This document shows positions 20,151-30,323 of a stretch of DNA of 64,000 nt, one piece after another. This DNA comes from Tepidamorphaceae bacterium. GTDB lineage: Bacteria; Pseudomonadota; Alphaproteobacteria; Rhizobiales; Tepidamorphaceae. The DNA is taken from positions 62,001-126,000 of the forward strand of contig JANQNT010000013.1 of NCBI GenBank assembly GCA_028279445.1, written 5' to 3'. The notes beneath the pieces were generated by a model. It had not been told where the DNA came from. It saw only the letters and a program-made list of their open reading frames with translations, and ran no database searches. Made by a program: the position numbers and the translations under genes. Numbering within the stretch: the first letter of the stretch is position 1; each line of letters starts with the position of its first letter.

Positions 20151-20394
20151 CTTCGCTCACGGCGAGTTCGCTATCGCTCACCGCCTGCGCGGGCGCGGCC
20201 TGACCGGCCGGGCGCACGGTCGTGCGCCTGGGTGCCACACACTCTGTCGGTGCAGGGTTATGCCGTGAGCCCCGAAACACATGTTGTGTGACGTGGGAAC
20301 CGGTTTTCGGACAAGAGGCGCGGAGCGGCGCAGCCGCGACAGGGAAGCAAGAAAGCCGAGCGGCCAGCAGAAAAGCCGAATGGCTTGCACCAAC
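20151..20394 (-). repeat. dispersed mosaic structured repeat, copy C2
   Basis: This occupies most of the 433-bp gap between infC and rpmI, which has no gene. It is reversed relative to C1. The end CTTCGCTCACGGCGAG (20151-20166) faces the infC stop and the other end reads ATGCCGTGAGC near 20261. The hairpin GGCGCACG-GT-CGTGCGCC is at 20211-20228. GGGAACCGGTTTTCGGACAAG (20294-20314) and AAAGCCGAGCGGCCAGCAG (20352-20370) are the reverse complements of the left modules of C1. The rest of the gap up to rpmI holds no further feature I can name. Confidence 0.85.
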
Positions 20395-20543
20395 CCAGCG
20401 ATTTCCCTATAACGCGCCGTCTTCACACGGCCCGGCGGGGCATGCCGTGGTTTTCCGTGTGACCTGCTCATGACGAACCAGGGACGATCTGCCCGTCGCC
20501 GACGGTGATGGGGCTGTGATCGGAGCCCGCACAGGAGAGCAAA

Positions 20544-20741
20544 ATGCCCAAGATAAAGACCAAGAGCGGCGCCAAGAAGCGCTTCAGGCTGACGGCATCC
20601 GGCAAGGTCCGGGGCCAGCAGGCCGGCAAACGGCACATGATGATCAAGCGGTCGAACAAGTTCATCCGCAACGCACGCGGCACGACGATCCTGTCGGACG
20701 CCGACGCCAAGATCGTCAAGAAGTTCATTCCCTACGCCTGA
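20544..20741 (+). CDS. rpmI: 50S ribosomal protein L35
   Basis: This is a 65-residue basic protein, [24 protein letters not shown], with a family-typical C-terminus. It is part of the large subunit and sits in infC-rpmI-rplT order. An AGGAG precedes the ATG. Unusually for this operon, over 400 bp with a repeat element separate it from infC, so it may have its own promoter. Confidence 0.97.
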   Translation: MPKIKTKSGAKKRFRLTASGKVRGQQAGKRHMMIKRSNKFIRNARGTTILSDADAKIVKKFIPYA

Positions 20742-20779
20742 CCTGCCGTCAGACACGCTGAACACCTGGAGAGCCGCTC

Positions 20780-21136
20780 ATGTCACGCGTCAAACGGGGC
20801 GTCACCGGACACGCCCGCCACAAGAAAGTCATCAAGGCCGCCAAGGGCTATTACGGCCGGCGCAAGAACACGATCCGCACCGCCAAGCAGGCGGTCGAGA
20901 AGGCGCAGCAGTACGCCTATCGCGACCGCAAGACGCGCAAGCGCAACTTCCGCTCGCTGTGGATCCAGCGCATCAACGCCGCAGCCCGCGAGCACGGCAT
21001 GACCTACGGTCGATTTATCGACGGCCTCGGAAAGGCCGGCGTCGAGGTCGACCGCAAGGTCCTGGCCGATCTCGCCGTGCACCAGCCGGACGCCTTCAAG
21101 GCACTGGTCGGCAAGGCGCAGGAAGCGCTCGCCTGA
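20780..21136 (+). CDS. rplT: 50S ribosomal protein L20
   Basis: This 118-residue protein starts [19 protein letters not shown] with the conserved [22 protein letters not shown] stretch and the C-terminal globular domain ([18 protein letters not shown]). It is an early 23S rRNA assembly protein, and in some bacteria it represses rpmI-rplT translation. It is 38 bp after rpmI. Confidence 0.97.
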   Translation: MSRVKRGVTGHARHKKVIKAAKGYYGRRKNTIRTAKQAVEKAQQYAYRDRKTRKRNFRSLWIQRINAAAREHGMTYGRFIDGLGKAGVEVDRKVLADLAVHQPDAFKALVGKAQEALA

Positions 21137-21285
21137 GACACCCGTCCCAGGCCGGTCTTTTCGGGGCCCGCAACAGCAAGCCGTGTCGCGTGTGGATCGC
21201 GCGGCACGAGGTGCAACCTAGGTCCTGAAGACGAAAGACAAACCTCCTTCCGGACCCGTTTGAACGAACGGCAAGGGGTCAAATC

Positions 21286-22404
21286 ATGTCCGCAGCGACA
21301 GACACCGGCACAGCCGGTATCGCAGCCGACATCTCGACGCTTGAAGAGCAGATCAGCGCGGCGATCGCCGGTGCCGCCGACGAGGCGGCGCTCGAAGCGT
21401 TGCGCGTCTCGGCCATCGGCAAGAAGGGCAGCGTCAGCGAACTGCTGAAGCGCCTCGGCGCCATGACGCCGGAAGAGCGCCAGCTCAACGGTCCGCTGAT
21501 CAACGGGCTGAAGACCCGCGTGCAGGAGGCCATCGGCACCCGCCGCGAGACGCTGAAGTCGGCAGCCCTCGAAGCGCGGCTGGCGCAGGAGCGCGTCGAT
21601 GTCTCGATGCCGGTGCGCGAGGCGGCCATCGCGCAGGGCCGCGTGCATCCGGTCTCCCAGGTGATGGACGAACTCACCGCGATCTTCGCCGATCTCGGTT
21701 TCACTGTGGCCGAAGGCCCGCATATCGAGACCGACCACAACAACTTCACCGCACTGAACATCCCCGAGGACCATCCCGCGCGCCAGGAGATGGACACGTT
21801 CTATTTCGAACCGCGCGAGGACGGTTCGCGGCGTCTGCTGCGCACCCATACGAGCCCGGTGCAGATCCGCACGATGATGTCGCAGGAGCCACCGATCCGC
21901 ATCATCGCGCCGGGACGCGTCTTCCGCTGCGACTACGACCAGACCCACACGCCGATGTTCCACCAGGTGGAGGGCCTTGTCATCGACAAGTCCGCCCATC
22001 TCGGCAACCTCAAGTGGGTGCTGGAGGAATTCCTCAAGGCGTTCTTCGAGGTGCCCAACGTCACGATGCGCTTCCGCGCGTCGCACTTCCCGTTCACGGA
22101 GCCGTCCATGGAGGTGGATATCCGCTGCACGCGCGTCGGCGACGAGTTGCGCATCGGCGAGGGCGAGGACTGGCTGGAAATCCTCGGCTGCGGGATGGTC
22201 CATCCCAACGTGCTGCGTAACGTCGACCTGGACCCTGCCGTCTATCAGGGCTTCGCCTGGGGCATCGGGATCGACCGCATCGCGATGCTGAAATACGGGA
22301 TTCCCGATCTGCGCACCTTCTTCGCCTCCGACCTGCGCTGGCTGCGTCACTACGGCTTCGCGGCACTCGACATGCCGAGCCTGGCGGGAGGTTTGAGCAA
22401 ATGA
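21286..22404 (+). CDS. pheS: phenylalanyl-tRNA synthetase alpha subunit
   Basis: This 372-residue class II synthetase alpha chain has an N-terminal coiled-coil region, motif 1 near [19 protein letters not shown], motif 2 ([19 protein letters not shown]) and motif 3 ([18 protein letters not shown]). It pairs with PheT as alpha2beta2 to charge tRNA-Phe. It overlaps pheT by ATGA (22401-22404). The 149-bp leader has no Phe-rich leader peptide that I can see. Confidence 0.97.
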   Translation: MSAATDTGTAGIAADISTLEEQISAAIAGAADEAALEALRVSAIGKKGSVSELLKRLGAMTPEERQLNGPLINGLKTRVQEAIGTRRETLKSAALEARLAQERVDVSMPVREAAIAQGRVHPVSQVMDELTAIFADLGFTVAEGPHIETDHNNFTALNIPEDHPARQEMDTFYFEPREDGSRRLLRTHTSPVQIRTMMSQEPPIRIIAPGRVFRCDYDQTHTPMFHQVEGLVIDKSAHLGNLKWVLEEFLKAFFEVPNVTMRFRASHFPFTEPSMEVDIRCTRVGDELRIGEGEDWLEILGCGMVHPNVLRNVDLDPAVYQGFAWGIGIDRIAMLKYGIPDLRTFFASDLRWLRHYGFAALDMPSLAGGLSK

Positions 22405-24809
22405 AGTTCACGCTGAGCTGGCTCAAGGACCACCTGGAGACCAAAGAGTCCATCGAGACAATCGCCGACAAGCTGTCGCTGATCGGCCTGGAGGTCGAGT
22501 CGATCGACAACCCGGCCGAAAAGCTCGCCGCCTTCAAGACCGCCCATGTGGTCCAGGCCGAGCAGCATCCCAACGCCGACCGCTTGCGGGTGTGCACCGT
22601 CGATGACGGCACCGCGCAGCATCAGGTCGTGTGCGGCGCGCCCAATGCGAAGACCGGCATGATCGGCGTCTTCGCGCCGACGGGCACCTGGATTCCCGGC
22701 ACCGGCATGGACCTGAAACCCGGCGTCATCCGAGGCGTAGACTCGAACGGCATGCTGGTGTCGGAACGCGAGATGGGGCTTTCCGACGAGCACGACGGCA
22801 TCATCGAGTTGCCGGAAGGAACGCCCATCGGCGTGCCCATGTCAGAGGTCATGGGCCTCGACGATCCGGTGATCGAGGTCGGCATCACGCCCAACCGCGG
22901 CGACTGCCTTGGCGTGCGCGGTATCGCGCGCGATCTGGCGGCCGCCGGCATGGGTACGTTGAAACCGCTCGAAACGCCGCAACTGGATGGCGCCTTCGAC
23001 AGTCCGGTGAAGATCGACCTCAAGTTCGACGGCGACCCGGCCTGCCCGGCCTTCGCCGGCGTCTATGTGCGCGGGCTGAAGAACGGGCCGAGCCCAGCCT
23101 GGATGCAGCGCCGGCTGACGGCGATCGGCCTCAGGCCCATCAATGCGCTCGTCGATATCACCAACTACGTCTCCTACGACCGCGCCCGGCCGCTGCACGT
23201 CTATGACGCGGACAAGCTCGCCGGCACGATCCACGCGCGCATGGGCGTCAGGGCCGAGAGCTTCGTCGCGCTCGACGGCAAGACCTACGAAGTCGACGAG
23301 ACCATGTGCGTCATTGCCGACGACAATGGCGTGCTCGGTCTTGGCGGCATCATGGGCGGGGAGGCTTCCGGCTCCACCGAGGCAACCGTCAACGTCTTCA
23401 TCGAGTCGGCCTGGTTCGACCCGCAGGTCACCGCGCGCACCGGCCGCAAGCTCGACCTGCTCTCCGACGCCCGCTACCGCTTCGAGCGTACCGTCGATCC
23501 CGAGACGATCCTGCCCGGCGTCCGGCACGCGGCCCAACTGGTGATGGAGCTTTGCGGCGGCGAGGCGAGCACGGTGGAGCTGGCCGGCGAGGTGCCCGAC
23601 AGCGATCGCGTCATCGATTTCGACATCTCCCAGGTGAAGCGGCTCACCGGCCTTGAGCTGCATCCGGTCGAGATCAAGGCGGTGCTTCGCGATCTCGGCT
23701 TCCATATCTCCGGGCCGGAGGGCGCGGAGCGCCTCGCGGTGCCGAGCTGGCGGCCGGACGTGCACGAGACCGCCGATCTGGTGGAGGAGGTCGCGCGCAT
23801 CGTCGGCGTCGACTCCGTCGCTTCGACGCCGCTGGAACGCGCCGAGGGCGTCATCGAACCGGTGCTGACCCTCGGCCAGTCCCGCGAACGGGCCGCCCGG
23901 CGCACGCTTGCCGCGCGCGGCCTGGTCGAAGCGGTCACCTGGTCGTTCATCGGCGCGGACGCGGCGGCGCGCTTTGGCGGCGGTTCGCAGGTGCTGAAGC
24001 TGTCGAACCCGATCTCGTCGGACCTGACCGACATGCGCCCGAGCCTGCTGCCCGGCCTGATCGTGGCCGCCAAGCGCAACGCGGATCGCGGTTTCGGCGA
24101 CGCGGCGCTGTTCGAGATCGGCGCCACCTATCATGGCGACGAGCCGGAGGATCAGGTGGAGATGGCAACCGCCGTGCGGCGCGGTGCCTCGGCCATCGAG
24201 CGTTCCGGCCGCCATTGGGACGGTGCTGACCGCCCGCTCGACGTGTTCGATGCCAAAGCGGATGCGATCGCCGTGCTGAACGCGCTCGGTGCGCCGGTGG
24301 ACAAGCTGCAGACGGTGCAAGGGGCCGCCGACTGGTATCACCCGGGACGTTCCGGCACGTTGCAGCTTGGACCGAAGATGGTGCTGGCGCACTTCGGCGA
24401 ACTGCATCCGGCGGCGCTGGAAGCGCTCGACGCGGACGGACCGGTGATCGCCTGCGAGGTGTTCCTGAACGCCCTTCCCGCGCCCAAGGCACGCGCCACC
24501 CGCGCCAAGCCCGCCGTCGATCTGCCGGACCTGATGCCGGTGCGCCGCGACTTCGCGTTCCTGGTGGACGGCGATGTGGAAGCGCAGGCTCTGCTGCGCG
24601 CGGCACGCGGCGCCGACAAGGCGCTGATCAGCGATGTGCGCCTGTTCGACGTGTTCGCGGGCGAGGCGCTTGGCGGAAAGACGTCGCTCGCCATCGAGGT
24701 AACGCTGCAGCCGCGCGACAAGACGCTGACGGATGCGGAGATCGACGCGGTGGGCCAGCGCATCGTGGCGCAGGTGGAAAAAGCCACCGGCGGTACGCTG
24801 CGGAGTTAG
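22401..24809 (+). CDS. pheT: phenylalanyl-tRNA synthetase beta subunit
   Basis: This 802-residue beta chain has the N-terminal tRNA-binding OB-fold (about residues 40-150; [21 protein letters not shown]), the B3/B4 editing region, B5 domains and the C-terminal anticodon-binding FDX-ACB domain (about 705-802; [14 protein letters not shown]). Length is normal. It ends the infC-rpmI-rplT-pheST block; the sequence directly downstream becomes noticeably less GC-rich. Confidence 0.97.
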   Translation: MKFTLSWLKDHLETKESIETIADKLSLIGLEVESIDNPAEKLAAFKTAHVVQAEQHPNADRLRVCTVDDGTAQHQVVCGAPNAKTGMIGVFAPTGTWIPGTGMDLKPGVIRGVDSNGMLVSEREMGLSDEHDGIIELPEGTPIGVPMSEVMGLDDPVIEVGITPNRGDCLGVRGIARDLAAAGMGTLKPLETPQLDGAFDSPVKIDLKFDGDPACPAFAGVYVRGLKNGPSPAWMQRRLTAIGLRPINALVDITNYVSYDRARPLHVYDADKLAGTIHARMGVRAESFVALDGKTYEVDETMCVIADDNGVLGLGGIMGGEASGSTEATVNVFIESAWFDPQVTARTGRKLDLLSDARYRFERTVDPETILPGVRHAAQLVMELCGGEASTVELAGEVPDSDRVIDFDISQVKRLTGLELHPVEIKAVLRDLGFHISGPEGAERLAVPSWRPDVHETADLVEEVARIVGVDSVASTPLERAEGVIEPVLTLGQSRERAARRTLAARGLVEAVTWSFIGADAAARFGGGSQVLKLSNPISSDLTDMRPSLLPGLIVAAKRNADRGFGDAALFEIGATYHGDEPEDQVEMATAVRRGASAIERSGRHWDGADRPLDVFDAKADAIAVLNALGAPVDKLQTVQGAADWYHPGRSGTLQLGPKMVLAHFGELHPAALEALDADGPVIACEVFLNALPAPKARATRAKPAVDLPDLMPVRRDFAFLVDGDVEAQALLRAARGADKALISDVRLFDVFAGEALGGKTSLAIEVTLQPRDKTLTDAEIDAVGQRIVAQVEKATGGTLRS

Positions 24810-25023
24810 AATCGCTCGCGATTGCGGAGAGCTGTTAGAGAGAATCGATCATAAGCCAACAGCCTTTGGGCCGCTAATCACGATCAGCTGGACTTGTCAA
24901 GTTTAACTGGACATTCAGGCATTCTGAACTATCTTTACTACTGCCAAGTCGCCCTGGCCTCCCGAACTGTCACCGTATGGTGCGCGTGTCAGCCTATCGG
25001 CTGAATAGGGAGCCGGGGCGCAT

Positions 25024-25641
25024 TTATTCAAACTCCCAGACATTCTGCAGCTGACCGTTTTCATCAAGCATTCGCCTCCATCGGTCGCGTTTCGGTCTGT
25101 CCAAGCGATACGATCGCGCAATGCACCCTGCTGCCATGTCAGCCAGCTGTATCAGTGGATCGCGAAGCGAGTCCTTTAGTTCCCACTTGCGAACGCACCC
25201 CGCGTCGACGTTTCGCCGGAGATAGGTCCGAAACTGCTGCTTGAACGCACGATCTCCTGACCCGTCAATGACGACTTTAGCGTCTTCGAGAACGCCTCCA
25301 TCGTGCTGTGCCACCATTCTGATGAAGAATTTGTAGAAACTGTCCTTCACAGACCGGAGATTGGGCGAGTGGATCAGCTTCTTATCCACTACGAGAGCCC
25401 TTGTTGCGAACGGGCAGCCACGAATCCCGCGGAAGAAGCGGTCGCGAACAGTGTCGCTGCTCTTGTTGAACTTGAACTCAGGTCTGACGCCGAGCTCGCC
25501 ACGCAGTCCTTCAACGCGCTCCTGTGTTTCCAGCGCGGCATCGGCATTGTCGAAGATCACCATTGAGACGACGAAGATGGGTGTGGAGCCCTTCTCGAGC
25601 TTGAACCCTGGATCTCCAGACTCGTCTATGAATACCAGCAT
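25024..25641 (-). CDS. DUF3800 domain protein
   Basis: This 205-residue protein starts MLVFIDESGDPGFKLEKGS, the DUF3800 hallmark (FIDESGDPG). Later acidic positions are VVIDGSGDRAF and LIQLADMAAG, where the family keeps Asp residues of an RNase H-like fold. The function is unknown; members often occur alone near mobile or defence genes. Here it stands alone with no recombinase or partner. Base composition of the gene and its flanks is visibly less GC-rich than the neighbours, suggesting horizontal acquisition. Confidence 0.85.
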   Translation of the reverse strand: MLVFIDESGDPGFKLEKGSTPIFVVSMVIFDNADAALETQERVEGLRGELGVRPEFKFNKSSDTVRDRFFRGIRGCPFATRALVVDKKLIHSPNLRSVKDSFYKFFIRMVAQHDGGVLEDAKVVIDGSGDRAFKQQFRTYLRRNVDAGCVRKWELKDSLRDPLIQLADMAAGCIARSYRLDRPKRDRWRRMLDENGQLQNVWEFE

Positions 25642-25689
25642 TCGATGTTTCCGCGAATCGGCATCTACACAAGTATAGAACTCTCAACA

Positions 25690-25704
25690 TTAACCACTTG
25701 TTAA
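25690..25704 (+). promoter_or_regulatory. CtrA-type box TTAA-N7-TTAA
   Basis: TTAACCACTTGTTAA is a perfect match to the full CtrA consensus. It lies 49 bp upstream of the DUF3800 start (minus) and 165 bp upstream of the NlpC/P60-like gene (plus). CtrA control is inferred from sequence only. Confidence 0.5.
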
Positions 25705-25868
25705 CTTTCTCGATTTGATGACCGAAGGCAATTGCAGCATTCAATAGGCTGGTTATTTGCTTTTTTCGCTGACAATCGCGTTCGCGCACGTTCGCGCGAG
25801 CAAGCCCTTCGCAACAGCGCGCGCAATCCCCATAGTTCGCCCATGACGATTCGGCGTGAGACCATGTC

Positions 25869-26669
25869 ATGAGCGGCTCGCTGCTCGACCGGCTGGGACG
25901 GTTCATCGCGGCACGGCTGACGAAGCCGTCGCCGGGCTATGAGCCGTTTGCGCCCATCGACCTGGAACGGTTGAAGCGCATCCTGGAGCCGGGCGACGTG
26001 GTGCTGGTGGAGGGCAACCAGTACGTCTCGGCGGCAATCAAGTATCTGACCATGTCGACATGGTCGCATTCCGCGCTCTATGTCGGCGACATCGAGGTGG
26101 CCGCGGAAAGCGATGGCGAACCGCACTGCCTGGTCGAGGTGCTGATCGGTGAGGGATGCATATCGGCGCCGCTGTCGAAGTATCAGAACTTCAATATCCG
26201 CATCTGCCGGCCGGTGGGGCTGACGCCAGAAGACCGCAAGACCGTCGTCGGGCATCTCATCGAGAGCATCGGCACGCAATACGATCTGAAGAACATCCTC
26301 GATCTCGCCCGCTTCCTGTTTCCCACGCCGCCGATCCCGGTGCGCTTTCGCCGGCGGATGATCGCGCTGGGTTCAGGCGATCCGACGCGGGCGATCTGCT
26401 CCACGCTGATCGCGCAGGCCTTCCAGAAGGTGCGCTATCCGATCCTGCCGCGCATCGAGACGATCGAGAGCGATGACCGCTCCGCACAGATGCGCTACTC
26501 GCGCAAGGAACTGCTGCACATCCGGCATCATTCGCTGTTCACGCCGCGCGATTTCGACGTCTCGCCGTTCTTCGCCGTGATCAAGCCGACGATCCATTTC
26601 GGCTTCGACTACAAGGCGCTGAACTGGCACGAGGGCGATAAGCGCGAGCCGGTCGCGCAGTCCGATTAG
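25869..26669 (+). CDS. YiiX/YebB-like NlpC/P60 cysteine hydrolase
   Basis: This 266-residue protein fits the permuted NlpC/P60 (PF05708) pattern. LEPGDVVLVEGN is followed by TWSHSALYVGD (catalytic His near residue 67) and RAICSTLIAQAFQ (catalytic Cys near residue 177). Such enzymes act on amide bonds in cell-wall peptides or acyl-linked substrates. No signal peptide is evident, so it may be cytosolic or membrane-peripheral. Its TAG overlaps the fabI TAA on the other strand. Confidence 0.85.
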   Translation: MSGSLLDRLGRFIAARLTKPSPGYEPFAPIDLERLKRILEPGDVVLVEGNQYVSAAIKYLTMSTWSHSALYVGDIEVAAESDGEPHCLVEVLIGEGCISAPLSKYQNFNIRICRPVGLTPEDRKTVVGHLIESIGTQYDLKNILDLARFLFPTPPIPVRFRRRMIALGSGDPTRAICSTLIAQAFQKVRYPILPRIETIESDDRSAQMRYSRKELLHIRHHSLFTPRDFDVSPFFAVIKPTIHFGFDYKALNWHEGDKREPVAQSD

Positions 26670-27469
26670 GACTGGTCCTTCAGGTCGCCGGGCCTGGGCA
26701 TCGAGATGGTGGAATAGCCCGCGTCGACGAAGTGCACCTCTCCCGTGACGCCGGCGGAAAGGTCGGAGAGGAGATAAAGACCGGCGCCACCGACATCCTC
26801 GATGGTGATGGAACGGCGAAGCGGCGCGTGGTCGCGCTGGAAATTGTACATGAAGCGCGCGTCGGTGATGCCGGCGCCGGCCAGGGTCCTGATTGGTCCG
26901 GCGGAAATGGCGTTGACGCGAATGCCGTGCGGACCGAAATCTGTGGCCAGATAGCGCATGCTGGCTTCCAGCGCCGCCTTTGCGACGCCCATGACGTTGT
27001 AGTTGGGCATCACGTAGCTGGAGCCGGAATAGGTCAGCGTCACCATCGACCCGCCATCCGGCATCAGCGCGGCCGCCCGGCGCGCCACCTCGGTGAACGA
27101 GAAGCACGAGATCACCATGGTGTTGATGAAATTCTCGCGCGTGGTGTCGGCGTAACGGCCTTTCAACTCCTCGCGGTCGGAATAGGCGATGGCGTGCACC
27201 AGGAAGTCGAGCCCGCCCCAGGCGTCCCGAATCCGGTCGAACACCTTGTCCACGGAGACCGTATCCACCACGTCGCAGGGAATCGTCAGCTTCGAACCGA
27301 CGCTTTCGGCCAGCGGCATGACACGCCGGCCGATGGCATCCCCCTGATAGGTAAAGGCGAGTTCCGCGCCCTGGTCGGCAAGCGCCTTGGCGATGCCCCA
27401 GGCGATGGAATGGTCGTTCGCCACGCCCATGATCAGACCCCGGCGGCCTTGCATCAACGCTTCGCTCAT
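26666..27469 (-). CDS. fabI: enoyl-[acyl-carrier-protein] reductase (NADH)
   Basis: This 267-residue SDR-type reductase of fatty-acid elongation starts MSEALMQGRRGLIMGVANDHSIAWG. The FabI Tyr-x6-Tyr-x6-Lys pattern is seen in SYVMPNYNVMGVAKAAL. AISAGPIRTLAGAGI is the substrate-loop region. It is third in the fabA-fabB-fabI minus-strand run. The stop codon overlaps the convergent NlpC/P60-like stop. Confidence 0.96.
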   Translation of the reverse strand: MSEALMQGRRGLIMGVANDHSIAWGIAKALADQGAELAFTYQGDAIGRRVMPLAESVGSKLTIPCDVVDTVSVDKVFDRIRDAWGGLDFLVHAIAYSDREELKGRYADTTRENFINTMVISCFSFTEVARRAAALMPDGGSMVTLTYSGSSYVMPNYNVMGVAKAALEASMRYLATDFGPHGIRVNAISAGPIRTLAGAGITDARFMYNFQRDHAPLRRSITIEDVGGAGLYLLSDLSAGVTGEVHFVDAGYSTISMPRPGDLKDQS

Positions 27470-27524
27470 CGCGGATGGTTCCCGTTACTACTGACTGACT
27501 GGCTGGATGCCGGGAATTTCGTGA

Positions 27525-28745
27525 CTATCCGTCGAAGCGGCTGAACACGAGCGTCGCATTGACACCGCCGAAGCCGAAGCTGTTCGACATCACGGTGTCG
27601 ACCTGGGCGTCGTCGCGGCGCTCACGCAGGATCGGCATGTCGGAAAAATCGGGGTCGAGCTCGTCGATGTTCGCCGAGGCGGCGATGAAGCCGTTCTGCA
27701 TCATCAACAGCGCATAGATCGCCTCCTGCACGCCTGACGCCCCCAGCGAGTGCCCGGTCAGGGACTTGGTGGCGGAGATGGGCGGGCAGTCGTTGCCGAA
27801 GACCTCGCGGATCGCCTCGATCTCCTTGAGGTCGCCGACCGGCGTGGATGTGGCGTGAGGGTTGATGTAGTCGATCTTCGTGTCGCCTGCCTGATCGAGC
27901 GCCTGGCGCATGCAGCGCACCGCACCCTCACCGGACGGCTGCACCATGTCGTAGCCGTCCGAGGTCGCGCCGTAGCCGGTCAGCTCGGCGTAAATCCGCG
28001 CGCCGCGTGCCTTGGCGTGCTCCAGGCTTTCCAGCACCAGAACACCGGCACCGCCAGCGATGACGAAGCCGTCGCGCGCCGCATCGTAGGCGCGGCTGGC
28101 CACGCCGGGCGTGTCGTTGAAGTCGCTCGACATGGCCCCCATGGCGTCGAACAGCGCTGACAGGGTCCAGTCCAGTTCCTCGCAGCCGCCGGCGAACATG
28201 ACATCCTGACGGCCGAGCATGATCTGCTCCGCCGCGTTGCCGATGCAGTGCGAGGACGTGGCGCAGGCCGAGGAGATCGAATAGCTCAGCCCCTTGATCC
28301 TGAACCAGGTGCCCAGCGTCGCCTGGGCCGTCGAAGACATGGCCTTGGGCACCGCGAACGGACCGATGCGCTTGACCCCCTTGTCGCGGGCGGTGTCGGC
28401 AGCCTCCACGATAGTGCGCGTCGACGGCCCGCCCGACCCCATGATCAGCCCGGTGCGCTCGTTGGAGACATCGGCCTCCTCAAGCCCGGCGTCGGCGATC
28501 GCCTGGTCCATAGCGATATGGTTCCACGCGGTGCCGCCGCCATGAAAGCGCATGGCGCGGCGGTCCAGCGCCTCGGACGCATCGAGGTCCGGCGCGCCGT
28601 GAACCTGGCAGCGGAAACCCAGATCGACATATTCGGCGGCCGACGAGATGCCCGATTTGCCCTCGCTCAGCGCGGCAACGACCTCCTGGGTGTTGTTGCC
28701 GATCGAGGACACGATCCCCATTCCGGTTACGACAACGCGGCTCAT
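27525..28745 (-). CDS. fabB: beta-ketoacyl-ACP synthase I
   Basis: This 406-residue condensing enzyme has the nucleophile in [14 protein letters not shown], and His residues in [11 protein letters not shown] and [12 protein letters not shown]. It elongates cis-3-enoyl chains made by FabA. Start ATG 28745 ([16 protein letters not shown]) is clear; the same frame extends upstream through the spacer but is not coding. It is 62 bp after fabA. Confidence 0.96.
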   Translation of the reverse strand: MSRVVVTGMGIVSSIGNNTQEVVAALSEGKSGISSAAEYVDLGFRCQVHGAPDLDASEALDRRAMRFHGGGTAWNHIAMDQAIADAGLEEADVSNERTGLIMGSGGPSTRTIVEAADTARDKGVKRIGPFAVPKAMSSTAQATLGTWFRIKGLSYSISSACATSSHCIGNAAEQIMLGRQDVMFAGGCEELDWTLSALFDAMGAMSSDFNDTPGVASRAYDAARDGFVIAGGAGVLVLESLEHAKARGARIYAELTGYGATSDGYDMVQPSGEGAVRCMRQALDQAGDTKIDYINPHATSTPVGDLKEIEAIREVFGNDCPPISATKSLTGHSLGASGVQEAIYALLMMQNGFIAASANIDELDPDFSDMPILRERRDDAQVDTVMSNSFGFGGVNATLVFSRFDG

Positions 28746-28807
28746 CGCATCATCCCTGCCTCTAGACCCTTGTCTTTCGAAGTCCCGGACCCCGCCGCAA
28801 CGGCGGA

Positions 28808-29317
28808 TCAGCTCGGCTGGAACAGCCCGACCTTCAGGTCGCTTGCCGTATAGATGGTGTCGCCATCGGCCTTTACCCAGCCATCGCCGATGCCCAGCAC
28901 CAGCTTGCCCTTGAAGACGCGCTTCAGGTCGACGCCATACTCTACCACCTTGACGGCCGGCTCGACCATGCCGGTGAACCGCACTTCGCCGACGGAAATG
29001 GCGCGCCCCTTGCCGGGCTGACCGAGCCAGCCCAGGAAAAAGCCAAGCATCTGCCACAACGCATCCAGCCCCAGACAGCCGGGCATCACCGGATCGCCAT
29101 GAAAGTGGCAGGGGAAGAACCACAGATCGTCGCGAATATCGAGTTCGGCGCGGATATGGCCCTTGCCATTGTCTCCGCCCCCCTCGCTGACCTCGGTAAT
29201 TCGGTCAAACATCAACATGGGTGGCAGCGGAAGCTGTGCATTGCCGGCGCCGAAAAGCTCGCCGCGAGCACATTTCAGCAAGTCTTCATAGCCAAAGCTG
29301 GAGGGACGATCGCTCAT
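28808..29317 (-). CDS. fabA: 3-hydroxydecanoyl-ACP dehydratase/isomerase
   Basis: This 169-residue hot-dog-fold enzyme introduces the cis double bond of unsaturated fatty acids. The catalytic His is in [23 protein letters not shown], and [11 protein letters not shown] follows. Start [14 protein letters not shown] is typical. It is first in fabA-fabB-fabI and divergent from irr, an arrangement common in Rhizobiales. Confidence 0.96.
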   Translation of the reverse strand: MSDRPSSFGYEDLLKCARGELFGAGNAQLPLPPMLMFDRITEVSEGGGDNGKGHIRAELDIRDDLWFFPCHFHGDPVMPGCLGLDALWQMLGFFLGWLGQPGKGRAISVGEVRFTGMVEPAVKVVEYGVDLKRVFKGKLVLGIGDGWVKADGDTIYTASDLKVGLFQPS

Positions 29318-29703
29318 GCGCGCAGGAACTGCCTCTTGTGGGTTGGGCGGCTGCTGTGCCGCAGCCGGATACGCCGATTTTCGGCTTGGTATCATATGGT
29401 TGCGCGCGCCGGAAGGTACGGTGCGGCAAAAAGCGCATGAGGGCAAAACCAGCCCGGAAACGGACGCTAACCCTGTCACGATTCCGCAATGGTGCGCAGA
29501 TTGCCATTGCTTTATGCGCAAATTACGCTAAATCGTGGGGTGCGAGAAAAATGGACCCGTTCGGTCATGATATCTTGGCACCTTGCAGATCGCGGTGCTG
29601 TTCATGCCCGAGGGTACTGCGCGGCAGAGTTGCAAATGAACCGCAAATGCGGTCTTTATGCTCGAAACCGCCAGTTGATCAGTTGTGTTGACGACGGATT
29701 GAG
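29318..29703. promoter_or_regulatory. irr-fabA divergent intergenic region
   Basis: These 386 noncoding bp must hold promoters for both genes. Near irr, GCAAATG is repeated at 29632-29638 and 29643-29649, 11 bp apart (one helical turn). The surrounding AT-rich tract TTGCAAATGAACCGCAAAT resembles the style of iron-control operators but I cannot assign it. Another AT-rich tract (TTTATGCGCAAATTACGCTA) lies near 29511-29530. Confidence 0.4.
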
Positions 29704-30249
29704 ATGACGGCGATGGACAAGATGGCGAAGACACCTTCCGGATTGGATCGTAGCGGCACCGAGCCGGGCGCGGAGCGCATGCGGGTTGTCGCACACCACG
29801 CCGTTGAGCGGCACGGCGACGAAACACCCGCCGCCGACGAGAACGACGTGGCCGTCGTGCTGCGAGGTTCGGGTCTGCGTCCGACCCGGCAGCGGCTGAG
29901 CCTTGGCGCACTGTTGTTCGACGGAGAAGACCGCCATGTGACGGCGGAATGGCTGCACGAGCGGGCCCGCAATGTCGGCGTCGCGGTGTCGCTGGCCACT
30001 GTCTACAACACGCTACACCAGTTCGTCGGTGCAGGTCTCCTGCGCGAGGTGGCCGTCGAGGGCTCGAAGAGCTACTTCGACACCAACACCAGCGATCACC
30101 ACCACTTCTTTCTCGAAGGCGAAGGCCGTCTGATCGACATCGACAGCCCGTCCATCGAGGTGACCGGTCTGCCGGAGGTGCCGGACGGCCATGAAGTGAC
30201 CCATATCGACGTGGTGGTACGGCTGCGGCCAGCGAGCAGCACGCGCTAG
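29704..30249 (+). CDS. irr: Fur-family iron response regulator Irr
   Basis: This 181-residue protein has the Irr signature GLRPTRQRLSLGALLF, then TAEWLHERARNVGVAVSLATVYNTLHQF (winged helix), GSKSYFDTNTSDHHHFFLE (His cluster) and IDIDSP. Irr represses or activates iron and haem genes under iron limitation and is degraded when haem is present in rhizobia. No N-terminal GCPWHD-type haem motif is visible, so haem sensing would rely on the HHH region. The N-terminus (about 50 residues) is longer than in the core family; ATG 29713 is an alternative start. Confidence 0.92.
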   Translation: MTAMDKMAKTPSGLDRSGTEPGAERMRVVAHHAVERHGDETPAADENDVAVVLRGSGLRPTRQRLSLGALLFDGEDRHVTAEWLHERARNVGVAVSLATVYNTLHQFVGAGLLREVAVEGSKSYFDTNTSDHHHFFLEGEGRLIDIDSPSIEVTGLPEVPDGHEVTHIDVVVRLRPASSTR

Positions 30250-30285
30250 AGCACTTCGCCTCTTAAACACTGTATTCGAAACGCA

Positions 30286-30318
30286 GAGCCCGCCGGCGGC
30301 CACAGGCCCCGCGGGCTC
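30286..30318. terminator. hairpin between convergent irr and SH3 gene
   Basis: GAGCCCGC (30286-30293) pairs with GCGGGCTC (30311-30318), followed by GTTTG. It may be a bidirectional terminator with a weak T-run. Confidence 0.4.
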
Positions 30319-30323
30319 GTTTG

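Noticed and set aside
20178-20765. Open frames containing FCWPLGFLASLSRL-like sequence near infC and again near 51900
   Set aside because: They are translations of the dispersed repeat (C2 and C4), explaining the similar peptides. They are not protein-coding genes.
21137-21285. Phe attenuator leader peptide upstream of pheS
   Set aside because: No short frame rich in Phe codons and no terminator/antiterminator pair were visible.
24915-25121. 68-codon minus-strand frame overlapping the end of the DUF3800 gene
   Set aside because: Different frame from DUF3800, no ribosome binding site or recognisable motif.
29570-29595. Sigma-54 promoter (TTGGCAC..TTGC) upstream of irr
   Set aside because: TTGGCAC and CTTGC are directly adjacent, so the required N5 spacing between TGGCAC and TTGC is missing.
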